A DNA stretch of 13,380 nucleotides. It comes from Candidatus Kerfeldbacteria bacterium CG08_land_8_20_14_0_20_43_14 (GTDB lineage: Bacteria; Patescibacteriota; Patescibacteriia; PEXW01). The stretch spans positions 1 through 13,380 of the forward strand of contig PEXW01000039.1 of the NCBI GenBank assembly GCA_002774575.1. The letters run 5' to 3'. Shown one piece after another: positions 4,991 through 12,772 of the stretch (its first letter is position 1; the number at the start of each line of letters is the position of its first letter). A program made the translations under genes and the position numbers. The notes beneath the pieces are model-generated. The model did no database searches. It was given only the letters and a program-made list of their open reading frames with translations, and was not told the origin of the DNA.

Positions 4991-5030
4991 CCCCTCGGCC
5001 TGCGGCCACTCCCCCTTGATCAAGGGGGAG
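4991..5030 (-). terminator. GATC-centred palindrome after the operon, terminator or repeat
   Basis: A perfect 22-base palindrome (5009-5030: CTCCCCCTTGA and its complement) is followed on the minus strand by TGGCCGCAGGCC, a GAGGGGG run and TAATTTTT. It begins 27 bases past the DUF4012 stop and can form a very stable hairpin, so it probably ends the operon transcript. The composition also matches dispersed intergenic palindromes; only one copy is present here. Confidence 0.5.
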
Positions 5031-5057
5031 ATTTTCGGAGTTCATATTAATTCGTAG

Positions 5058-7340
5058 TTACTTAAGGACTACCGCATAATACTCATCATGCGCCAAATCC
5101 GCGCTCATACGCCAGGTATTGCCCTCTTTCACAAACACATTTGAAGTACTGCCTTCCCAAAATGACTGCCAGTTTTCCGGCGCGGTCAGAGTCGAAGTAA
5201 AGGCAGGCATTGTGCCTGGCTGTTTTTGGATAAGCAAACTGTATTCATCGGTTTTATTCAATAAACCACCGACTTTAAGTTTGAACGGCAAAGAATAAGA
5301 AATTGTGGCTTTTACTGTTCCTCCTGGCCCGACAGCCAGCCAGTTGCCAAAAACCGTATAACCCAATTCTTCGCTGACTTTGGTACCGGAATTTTCATCG
5401 GTAAAAGCTCCAGTATCCAGCTTTTGAATATCCGGATCCGGCAAACGATCTGGCATGGGCGCCATAAACCTTTTGGGATCGATTCTTTCAAACCCGGAAG
5501 CTGAAATCAGCTTACTGCCCAAGGGCACATAAAATCTGACATATTCCACATTCCTGTCTTGGGTAAACTTATCGCCTTTCACCCCATTGTGCTTGCGAAT
5601 AATCGTGACGGTGTCAATAACAGCCCCATCACTGGCAATGGAAGCGCTGTGATTATCCATTTCCTCAATCACGCCATCAGTCTTGCCGCCACCGAGATTC
5701 GCCCGGTTAATCATTAAAAAATCCTGGTCAGTTTTTTTAACTTCTCCTGCCCAGCCAAGTTCCACGGCCTGCTTTTGGACAAGCGGATCAATAAAGAAAA
5801 ACTGAATATCTCTTTTTATTAAATGATCCTGCATAAGCGCCAACATTTCCCAAAGCTTGGTTTGGTCCAGGCTGAAGGCGCGAGCCAGGATTTTAGGTGC
5901 CAGATAACCCAGAACTAATTTCGGCTTGGAATAATCTTTCTTTTCCAGATCTTTAATAACAGTCTGGAGCTTGGTAACCATATTTTCAGCAGTGAAAGTT
6001 TCACCGACTTCCGGCACTTCCACTGGCCCGGTTAGTTTTAAAAAACTTTGTAAAACCGCGGGCGTGATAGCCACAATGCCATCAACCCTGACGGAAGTAG
6101 AGGCGGAATTGTAAAATTCCAAAATTTTCTTGGATGAAGTCGGAAAATCCGGCGACCAATTAGCGTCCTGCAAATTCCAATTAGCCTGAACTAGCTGCAA
6201 AGGCTTGGGCGCAATGACTTTCAGGCTGGTTTGGCCGGAAAAATCGTAAATTCCGCCTGACGGAACATCGATCTTATCAATTTGTCCGTTGAAAATATCC
6301 ACGATGGCCAAACTGCCTAAAAATCCGCCGGTCGGTCTTAGCTCATTATTATTTTGAAAAGCAAAAATGTATCTCCGGGTCTGATCCCCAGCTCCTAAAA
6401 ACGCTTTGAGAAATCCACCGACTTTTGACAATTGGGAAAACTGCAGACTTAAAGAGGGCAGCTGGCTTTGGACTTCCGCAAAAACCGGCTGAATATCCTG
6501 GGGCAAATCATTGGGATTAACTTGTTTTAAAAATTGCGCGGCGTTCTGCAGTTGCTGAATAGCCGGATTCAAAGATTTGTCAAATTGATCCAGAACTTTT
6601 ATAAATGAAGTTTGAACGCCGCCAGTAGCAGAAAGCTCTTCCGCGCCAGTGGCTAAGTAAGTCGAGGCCGAAGTAATGGCCTGACCGGCCTTTAACAAAT
6701 TATCAGCGCTTTTAACCTGACCCAAGCCCGGTAAATTTTTTAAGGAGCCGGCAATTTTTTCCAAATCCTGCTGGGCCGCCAAAAAAGCGTCCTGGGCCGC
6801 CTGCAATTCCTTTTTGGTAATGCCGAATTGCAAACTTTTGGCGGCGTTGCTGGCATTGACCAGCCGGTTAACGGCTTCAGTGGAAGTCCCCAAAACATCG
6901 CCTTTGGCTTTTTCGGCCTTGCCCAAAAATCTGGCACCAAAAACCGCCAAGGCTATAACTGCCAAACCAACGGCAAAACCTCCGACTTTGGCATAAGGCA
7001 CTCTTTTTTTTGAACCAGTCCCGCTATCTTCGATGCTGATAATTCGTTTTTTTGAGGGTATTTCAGAGTTAAACTCAACCGGCTTTGATTTAATTATTGG
7101 TTCTGCTGGTTCTGATTTTAAAGTCGGAGTTTCTACGGTTTTTGGCGCACGAACAAACCAGGATTTTATTTTGTCAGACAAAGCATTTTCGCTTTTTTCC
7201 ACTAATGACAAAAAATCCACATGACCAGCTGGTTTTGACCTGGTTTTTTTGGACTGCTCCTCTGCTTCGCCATTTTTTGGCGAACGCAAATCTAATATAT
7301 TTTCTTCCGGAACATTGGATGGTCTTTTGGCTAAATTCAT
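5058..7340 (-). CDS. Membrane-anchored DUF4012 protein, 760 residues
   Basis: A cytoplasmic N-terminal part (1-115, Lys/Pro/Glu-rich) is followed by one transmembrane helix (about 119-140), a helical Ala/Gln/Leu-rich stalk (150-310) and the DUF4012 region, recognisable from TRRYIFAFQNNNELRPTGGF (321-340) onward with GGFLGSLAIVDI, SPDFPTS near 395 and a long beta-rich C-terminal part. Most of the protein should lie outside the membrane. The family's biochemical role is not established; it is frequent in CPR bacteria and some Gram-positives, often near glycosyltransferases, which suggests a role in surface glycan assembly or attachment. Its ATG overlaps the stop of the preceding glycosyltransferase (ATGA), so translation is probably coupled. 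It is the last gene of the operon. Confidence 0.85.
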   Translation of the reverse strand: MNLAKRPSNVPEENILDLRSPKNGEAEEQSKKTRSKPAGHVDFLSLVEKSENALSDKIKSWFVRAPKTVETPTLKSEPAEPIIKSKPVEFNSEIPSKKRIISIEDSGTGSKKRVPYAKVGGFAVGLAVIALAVFGARFLGKAEKAKGDVLGTSTEAVNRLVNASNAAKSLQFGITKKELQAAQDAFLAAQQDLEKIAGSLKNLPGLGQVKSADNLLKAGQAITSASTYLATGAEELSATGGVQTSFIKVLDQFDKSLNPAIQQLQNAAQFLKQVNPNDLPQDIQPVFAEVQSQLPSLSLQFSQLSKVGGFLKAFLGAGDQTRRYIFAFQNNNELRPTGGFLGSLAIVDIFNGQIDKIDVPSGGIYDFSGQTSLKVIAPKPLQLVQANWNLQDANWSPDFPTSSKKILEFYNSASTSVRVDGIVAITPAVLQSFLKLTGPVEVPEVGETFTAENMVTKLQTVIKDLEKKDYSKPKLVLGYLAPKILARAFSLDQTKLWEMLALMQDHLIKRDIQFFFIDPLVQKQAVELGWAGEVKKTDQDFLMINRANLGGGKTDGVIEEMDNHSASIASDGAVIDTVTIIRKHNGVKGDKFTQDRNVEYVRFYVPLGSKLISASGFERIDPKRFMAPMPDRLPDPDIQKLDTGAFTDENSGTKVSEELGYTVFGNWLAVGPGGTVKATISYSLPFKLKVGGLLNKTDEYSLLIQKQPGTMPAFTSTLTAPENWQSFWEGSTSNVFVKEGNTWRMSADLAHDEYYAVVLK

Positions 7341-8470
7341 GGTTTAGGATCCTTTGCTTGATGATAAATATCCAAAGTGGTTTTGGCCAGACTTTCCCAG
7401 GAATATCTGCTGACTTGCTGTCTGCCTTTGGCAATCATAATCTGCCTGGTATTTGCCGATTGGTCAAGTGTATCAAGCGCTTTTATCATACCACTAGTGC
7501 TATGCGGATCAAAATAAATGGCGGCCTCGTCTAAAACCTCTTTCATGCAAGCCGCGTCTGAAGACAAAACTGGCGTGCCCTGGCTCATGGCTTCCAAAGG
7601 CGGAATGCCAAAGCCTTCGTAAAAAGAAGGGAAAATATAGGCATGGGCCTGCCTGAATAAAACCCCCAGTTCAGCATCCGGTACAAAGCCCGGGAACCTG
7701 AAATTCGCCCGTAAGCCTGATTTGTCGACTAAATCAATTAAGCGATTCAAAAAGTAATCCGGCTTGCAGACAATGACCATTTGCAGATTTTTTCGGTTTT
7801 CCGGCAAAGCACGCATGAAGTCAATAAGCTTTTCCAGATTTTTATGCGGATAAGCATTGCCGACATATAAAAGATAAGGCTTGGCTATTTGCAATTTTTT
7901 CAAAATAGTTTCGTCGTCAATAGGTGGCGAGGGAAAAGCATCAACCGCTTCATAAGTTACAGTGATTTTTTTTGGATCATAGCCGAAATATTTTTGAATG
8001 TCCTGCTTGGTGAATTCAGAAACAGTCAGAACCTGTTTGGCATTCTGAATTGCCCGGCTTAAAACAATTTTATAAGCGGTCTGCTTGATAAAGTATTTTA
8101 GCGGCCCCAAAGTCGTGGCCCGGCGGGTTGGAAAATGCGTTAAAATCAAATCGTGGATTGTAACCACGAAAGGCTTGGGCGTAAACAACGGCACATTAAA
8201 ATGCGGGTAATGCACTAAATCCAGCTTTTCTGATTTTATAAGACCAAGAAAATTTTTCTGTTCAGCATACGAATACCAAGGGAAGTCAGCCAGCTTTTTA
8301 GTAAAATTCTTGGCCAGGGGCTGGTAGTCATCGAAATTGTCTTTTCGCAAAAAAATCACAAACTCATCATCTCTGGCGATATTTTCCAGATATTTCAGCA
8401 ATCTTTGAGTATAACGACCCAGGCCTTTGCCGATTGAGCCGTAAAACCTGGCGTCAATTCCAATACGCAT
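7337..8470 (-). CDS. GT4-family glycosyltransferase, 377 residues
   Basis: This retaining GT-B glycosyltransferase should add a sugar from a nucleotide-sugar donor to a lipid-linked glycan at the cytoplasmic face. The N-terminal acceptor domain begins MRIGIDARFYGSIGKGLGRY, whose Gly-rich loop is typical of GT4. The C-terminal donor domain starts near residue 197 with YLLYVGNAYPHKNLEKLI and carries the E-X7-E motif EGFGIPPLE (Glu285, Glu293), then SQGTPVLSSDAACMKEV. Length is normal and both catalytic-site glutamates are present. It starts 4 bases after the stop of the previous gene, with no SD. It resembles mannosyltransferase-type family members, but donor and acceptor cannot be read from the sequence. 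Confidence 0.9.
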   Translation of the reverse strand: MRIGIDARFYGSIGKGLGRYTQRLLKYLENIARDDEFVIFLRKDNFDDYQPLAKNFTKKLADFPWYSYAEQKNFLGLIKSEKLDLVHYPHFNVPLFTPKPFVVTIHDLILTHFPTRRATTLGPLKYFIKQTAYKIVLSRAIQNAKQVLTVSEFTKQDIQKYFGYDPKKITVTYEAVDAFPSPPIDDETILKKLQIAKPYLLYVGNAYPHKNLEKLIDFMRALPENRKNLQMVIVCKPDYFLNRLIDLVDKSGLRANFRFPGFVPDAELGVLFRQAHAYIFPSFYEGFGIPPLEAMSQGTPVLSSDAACMKEVLDEAAIYFDPHSTSGMIKALDTLDQSANTRQIMIAKGRQQVSRYSWESLAKTTLDIYHQAKDPKP

Positions 8471-8474
8471 TTTT

Positions 8475-9530
8475 TTAAATTAATTCTTTAATTGCTTCCG
8501 CGGTCTGCTTGGCGCTTTCCGACCAGCGGTATTTAGCTGATTGATTATACCCCAAATTAATTAATTCCTGGCGCAATGCCGGCTTATCAACCAATGCCTT
8601 AATCGCCCTGGCAATATCTTTTGGATCCCAAGGGTCAATATACATGGCCGCACTACCCAAAACTTCAGGCAGACTGGTGGCCTGGCTGGCAATAACCGGC
8701 ACGCCCAGCTGAAAAGCTTCCAAAGGCGGAAAACCAAAACCTTCATAAATAGAAGGATAGATAAAGATACAAGCATTAGCCAAAACTTGCCAGCGTTCTT
8801 GGCTGGATAAAAAGGGCTTGGTAATTACGCCTTTTTGTTGCGCGAATTTGCCAGAACCGACCAAAACCAAAGGCAAATTTATCTCTGAACGGATCAGCGA
8901 ATAAGCCTTTAATAAATTCGCGATATTTTTTCTGGGCTCGGGCGGAGAAAAAGCAAACAAATATCTTTCTGGCAAATCAGCTGGCTTATTAAAACTTTCT
9001 TTGGCAATATGATCAACGCCCGAATATACCACTCTGATTTTTGAGCTAACCTCTGGCGCGAATTTTTCTATGTCAAAAGCCGTGTGCTTTGAAACCGCAA
9101 TTATCCGGTCAGCCCGATTCAGTAATTTTCTGGTTTTTAAAAATTTATGCCAAAACCTCTGCTTCAAAGTAAAAAATTCCGGATGTTCAATAAAAGAAAG
9201 GTCGTGAATGGTCAGGACAAATTTTACTTTCTGGCTTAAGGCCATGCATTTTAAAGTCGGCGCGAAAAAAATATCCACATTGCCCAACAGCCTGTCCAAT
9301 TTCGGCTGATTAAAACTTATCAGCGAAAAATTCACCAGCTTGTTCGGCTGATGGTAACTTTTAATTTTAAAAGGCAAATCCGGCTTTGGAGATTGAAGGC
9401 CGGTTATCAAACCCAATGACTCCCAGGAATTAAATTCCCCGGACAGCTTTGGCAAAATCTCCCGCGCGTAAGTAGCAATACCGCCTGGCTCGCCTTCTGT
9501 CAAACATCGCAAATCCAAGCCTAACCGCAT
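8475..9530 (-). CDS. GT4-family glycosyltransferase, 351 residues
   Basis: This is a second GT-B enzyme of the same family. Its N-terminus MRLGLDLRCLTEGEPGGIATY holds the Gly-rich loop, TIHDLSFIEHPE lies at 107-118, and the donor domain begins near 190 with RYLFAFSPPEPRKNIANLL. The E-X7-E motif is EGFGFPPLE (Glu263, Glu271), followed by GVPVIASQATSLPEVLGSAA. It is close in plan to the downstream enzyme, and the pair may be ancient duplicates that add successive sugars. It starts 8 bases after the Wzz-like gene and has no SD. Substrates are unknown. Confidence 0.9.
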   Translation of the reverse strand: MRLGLDLRCLTEGEPGGIATYAREILPKLSGEFNSWESLGLITGLQSPKPDLPFKIKSYHQPNKLVNFSLISFNQPKLDRLLGNVDIFFAPTLKCMALSQKVKFVLTIHDLSFIEHPEFFTLKQRFWHKFLKTRKLLNRADRIIAVSKHTAFDIEKFAPEVSSKIRVVYSGVDHIAKESFNKPADLPERYLFAFSPPEPRKNIANLLKAYSLIRSEINLPLVLVGSGKFAQQKGVITKPFLSSQERWQVLANACIFIYPSIYEGFGFPPLEAFQLGVPVIASQATSLPEVLGSAAMYIDPWDPKDIARAIKALVDKPALRQELINLGYNQSAKYRWSESAKQTAEAIKELI

Positions 9531-9538
9531 GACTGAAT

Positions 9539-10174
9539 TTAAACTTCAAACCTTTGCTGACGAAAGGCTGGCGCAAAAGTGCGGATGATTCCAAAAATCG
9601 CTAAGTTTAAGAACAAACCAATGACTAATCCAACAAAGCCGACCAACAGCACTTGTTTGCTGTCTTGGACTGTTACTGGCTTGGCACCAATAACTTCAAA
9701 TAGAGCTTTGCGGTCAGCGGATTGATTCAACTCGGCTGACTTTGACTCGACTGTGGCAATAACTGCTGTCGCCAACTTTGCCGCATCATCAGTGGAGTCT
9801 GAAACAAATTTAACGACAATATTTTGCGAGGAATATTTCTTGATTTTAAATCTGGAAGTCAGACTGGATAAGCTGATTAATTTCGGATCCAGTCCGGCTT
9901 TATCGTACATTTCCACGATTACCGAAGGCGTTAAAAACCAACTTACCACTGTATCGGAAAACAGATCCGAGGCCTGCAAAGCGTAATAACCGTCGAATTG
10001 GTATTCTGTGGTCGGCTGCTTATTAATCCGGTTGACTGTAAATGAAATCGAGGTGGTGTAGGTGTCTGCGCGGCTATTGGCGAAAAATATCGCAACAATA
10101 ATGGGGATTACAAGCACCAACAAAAATAACCACCAATATCTGGCTAAAATTTTGAAAGTATTTTGAATTTGCAT
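9539..10174 (-). CDS. Wzz/YveK-like chain-length or co-polymerase protein, 211 residues
   Basis: Two transmembrane helices (about residues 14-32 and 175-198) flank an external domain of about 140 residues, the layout of polysaccharide co-polymerases that set glycan chain length or link synthesis to export. The segment GAKPVTVQDSKQ just before the second helix matches the Pro-containing region seen there in Wzz and YveK-type proteins. The external domain is shorter than in typical Wzz, and there is no fused tyrosine kinase: the C-terminal cytoplasmic tail is only about 13 residues. It lies between glycosyltransferases in the operon, 40 bases after the upstream gene. The SD is weak. The assignment is by architecture. 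Confidence 0.7.
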   Translation of the reverse strand: MQIQNTFKILARYWWLFLLVLVIPIIVAIFFANSRADTYTTSISFTVNRINKQPTTEYQFDGYYALQASDLFSDTVVSWFLTPSVIVEMYDKAGLDPKLISLSSLTSRFKIKKYSSQNIVVKFVSDSTDDAAKLATAVIATVESKSAELNQSADRKALFEVIGAKPVTVQDSKQVLLVGFVGLVIGLFLNLAIFGIIRTFAPAFRQQRFEV

Positions 10175-10214
10175 ATAGTCATTTTTACTCTTTTAACGAA
10201 TAATGTCCATTAAT

Positions 10215-11318
10215 TTATATCCTGCCGGTTTGTTTAAAGGTTTCATAGCTTTTTTTGACAAATTGCTCAATTTTACTCTGAAAGACGCTGCGGTCAAAAG
10301 TTTTAGCATAGGCTCTGATTTTCTGCGGATCAAACTGATTGGGCTTAAATCTGACCACAGTGTCGGCCAGACTTTCCCAGATTTGCTCGTCAAAAAAAAT
10401 TCCGGTTATTCCATCAATTACGGTTTCCGTGGCTCCCCCGGCCCGATAAGCAATAACCGGCCTGCCGCAAGCCATGGCTTCAATAGGGGCAATGCCGAAA
10501 TCCTCCACCTGGGGATTAATAAAAGCTATGGCGTGTTTTAAAACCTCTTTGCGATCAACATCATAGCCCAAAAATTCAATGTTCGGCTTGGCGATTTTTT
10601 TCAAATGCGCTTCTTCTTCCCCAGTGCCGATAATTTTCAAAGGGATATTCAAAGCGCTAAAAGCCTGAATGGCCAGATCGAATTTTTTGTACGGCCGCAA
10701 ACGGCCCATCATGACATAATAATTTCCGACTTCATTGCTGATTTCAAACTTATCCGTATCCACAGGCGGATAAATCACTTCGGCTTCCCTGCGATAGTAT
10801 TTATGAATTCTTTGGGCGACAAATTTGGAATTAGCGATAAACACATCCACCCGGTCGGCCGCCTGCCTGTCCCAACCCCTTAAATAGTTAAGAGCAAAAG
10901 GCATTATTTTCCTGACCAACCAAGGCGCCCGCACTTCATTGGGATAAGTATGAGCGTCGCTCCACAAATATCTGGTCGGCGTATGGCAATAACAAACATG
11001 CAAAGTGCCGGGCGGAACAATTATGCCTTTGGCAAAAGCCGAGGCGTCAGAAATCACCACATCAAAGCCGTTAAAATTAAAACTTTCAATGGCCGCGGGC
11101 ATGGCCAGTAAATACCATTTGTAAAATCTTTTTCCGCCGGGCAAACGTTCAATAATCGATGATTGAATATGCCAGTCTTTAAAAGTACCGCCTACTTTGC
11201 GGGTATCATGAACCAAAGTATGAACCGGCGCTTGAGGATACAATTCGTGCAAAGCTTCTAAGACCCGCTCGGCCCCGCCTAATTGGTTCAAGTATTCATG
11301 AACTAAAGCGATTCGCAT
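10215..11318 (-). CDS. GT4-family glycosyltransferase, WbaZ-like, 367 residues
   Basis: The N-terminus MRIALVHEYLNQLGGAERVL with its GGAER loop, YCHTPTRYLWSD (110-121), and DVFIANSKFVAQRI (158-171) are characteristic of the WbaZ-type branch of GT4. The donor domain starts near 198 with NYYVMMGRLRPYKKFDLAI, and the E-X7-E motif is EDFGIAPIE (Glu272, Glu280), followed by ACGRPVIAYRAGGATETV. It is probably the first transferase after the initiating enzyme, since its start is 4 bases past that gene's stop. WbaZ relatives are often mannosyltransferases; that specificity is only suggested here. No SD is visible. Confidence 0.9.
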   Translation of the reverse strand: MRIALVHEYLNQLGGAERVLEALHELYPQAPVHTLVHDTRKVGGTFKDWHIQSSIIERLPGGKRFYKWYLLAMPAAIESFNFNGFDVVISDASAFAKGIIVPPGTLHVCYCHTPTRYLWSDAHTYPNEVRAPWLVRKIMPFALNYLRGWDRQAADRVDVFIANSKFVAQRIHKYYRREAEVIYPPVDTDKFEISNEVGNYYVMMGRLRPYKKFDLAIQAFSALNIPLKIIGTGEEEAHLKKIAKPNIEFLGYDVDRKEVLKHAIAFINPQVEDFGIAPIEAMACGRPVIAYRAGGATETVIDGITGIFFDEQIWESLADTVVRFKPNQFDPQKIRAYAKTFDRSVFQSKIEQFVKKSYETFKQTGRI

Positions 11319-11322
11319 AATT

Positions 11323-12714
11323 TTAAACCGCGGCCTTTCTTGAAAAAATCACCTTGGGTGTTTTCAAAATTATCATCAGGTCTGTGGCGAATTGCCAGCT
11401 TTCTATGTAGGCAATATCCAACTTGGCTTCTTCATCAAAACTCAAAGCTGAACGGCCGCTGACCTGGGCCATGCCGGTAATACCTGGCTTAATGGTTAAC
11501 AGCCTCCGATGCCAGGGTTGATATCTGGCAACTTCCTCTGGTTCGTGCGGCCGCGGACCAACCACGCTCATCTGGTGGCCGATTAAAGAATTGATAAACT
11601 GCGGCAATTCGTCCAGACTGGTTCTCCGCAAAAATCTGCCAACGCGCGTGATCCTGGGATCATTAGTCATTTTAAACAAAGGTCCGTCATTCCTTTCATT
11701 TTTATCCATTAAATTTGCTTTCATGGAATGAGCGTTTTTTATCATTGAACGGAACTTATAAAGCGTAAAAACTCTGCCCTTTTCGCCCACCCTTTGGAGC
11801 CTGACCAAAACCGGTCCGCTGGAATCAATTTTGATAATCACGGCTATGGCCAGCAACAAAGGTGAAGTGATGATGAGCGCCAGCAGAGAAAAAATAAAAT
11901 CAAAAAATCTTTTCCAGATTCTGCCCCATCCTTCCAGCCTGGTTCTCTTGACTTCCACCATTGGTTCGCCAAAAATCGTGCCGACGGAAAGGCGGCCGGC
12001 GTGCGTGGAAAACAAATCAGCGATGTAATAAAAATCCAGATGATGATTCTGACTGACATCAAGCAATGATAATACTTGGGCTTGGGGCAATTGAGTGGTG
12101 GCCAACAAAATTGCGTCCGGCTTTTTTTCTGATAATAATTTTAAAAAGTTTTGCTGCTCCGTGTCTCCGAAATTACTAAGCCTGGAAACCAACCGAAAAC
12201 CTTCGCCCCGGCCTGAATATAATTCCTTTACCATCCGCTCCGCTGATTCGCTTTCACCGACTACGACCAGCTGCTGCAGACCAATGCCCTTTTTTTTCAA
12301 AATGTTCACCACCAATCTTACCAGTATCCTGGCTAAAGTCAGATATAAAATTGCCAAAAGCCAGCCGACGATAATTATAAACCGGGAAGAAAAAAATTCT
12401 CTCTGGAAAAAAATGAATAAAATTATGGCGGTTATGGCGGCTGAAGAAGCCAGGATGATCCTGCCAACTTCTTTTATGGCCAAAGGCCGCCTTAAGCTAT
12501 AAAGCCCGGCCAAAGCCAGGCAGACAACCCAGATCAGGGCTATGCCTAAAGTTATCAGAAAAAAATTCCGAAAAGACAGCTCGGCAATGACTGGCCGCAC
12601 ATTTGCCAATGCCCCATTGAATCTTAAAGTATAAGCGGTAAGGCCAGCCAATAAGACCATGGCAAAATCCAATGGCACTAAAATCGCAGCGGTAATTATT
12701 TCTAATTTTCTCAT
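11323..12714 (-). CDS. Polyprenyl-phosphate sugar-1-phosphate transferase (WcaJ/WbaP type)
   Basis: This 463-residue enzyme starts the glycan by moving a sugar-1-phosphate from a nucleotide sugar to polyprenyl phosphate. It has N-terminal transmembrane helices at about 8-30, 50-72, 86-103 and 112-130, a nucleotide-binding-like domain (about 146-250), a membrane hairpin after KRFFDF (268-295) and the catalytic domain: LYKFRSM (318-324), GPLFKM (344-349), TSLDELPQ with the Asp-Glu pair at 368-369, SVVGPRP (383-389) and KPGITGMAQVSGR (409-421). Length and motifs are those of a complete enzyme. The frame stays open upstream to 12945, but that stretch is rnpB, so I choose the ATG at 12714. There is no SD; a promoter with a start point at this ATG suggests a leaderless mRNA. 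The sugar is not predictable. Confidence 0.92.
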   Translation of the reverse strand: MRKLEIITAAILVPLDFAMVLLAGLTAYTLRFNGALANVRPVIAELSFRNFFLITLGIALIWVVCLALAGLYSLRRPLAIKEVGRIILASSAAITAIILFIFFQREFFSSRFIIIVGWLLAILYLTLARILVRLVVNILKKKGIGLQQLVVVGESESAERMVKELYSGRGEGFRLVSRLSNFGDTEQQNFLKLLSEKKPDAILLATTQLPQAQVLSLLDVSQNHHLDFYYIADLFSTHAGRLSVGTIFGEPMVEVKRTRLEGWGRIWKRFFDFIFSLLALIITSPLLLAIAVIIKIDSSGPVLVRLQRVGEKGRVFTLYKFRSMIKNAHSMKANLMDKNERNDGPLFKMTNDPRITRVGRFLRRTSLDELPQFINSLIGHQMSVVGPRPHEPEEVARYQPWHRRLLTIKPGITGMAQVSGRSALSFDEEAKLDIAYIESWQFATDLMIILKTPKVIFSRKAAV

Positions 12715-12749
12715 GATTTTTTCATAGAAATAAACACAACGCCCTTCAA
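12715..12749 (-). promoter_or_regulatory. Promoter of the polysaccharide operon, probably leaderless
   Basis: On the minus strand TTGAAG (12744-12749) and TATGAA (12721-12726) are separated by exactly 17 bases. Six bases after the -10 comes the ATG, the usual distance to a transcription start, so the transcript could begin at the start codon. This would explain the missing SD. It sits 24 bases past the end of rnpB. Read-through from rnpB is the alternative. Confidence 0.5.
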
Positions 12750-12772
12750 CATAGTGGGTTATGCTTATTTTT

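Larger units (their letters stand above)
4258..5057. other. Intergenic region rich in inverted repeats
   Basis: About 800 bases between the polysaccharide operon and the small-gene cluster carry no convincing protein gene. They hold an AT-rich stretch at 4290-4320 that could be the promoter of the 58-residue gene, hairpins at 4324-4345 and 4392-4423, a long inverted-repeat element at 4533-4693, short stem-loops near 4814-4870, a tandem palindromic repeat at 4949-4984 and a GATC-centred palindrome at 5009-5030. A 63-residue plus-strand frame at 4699-4890 starts with TTG, lacks an SD and was not accepted. Confidence 0.7.
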
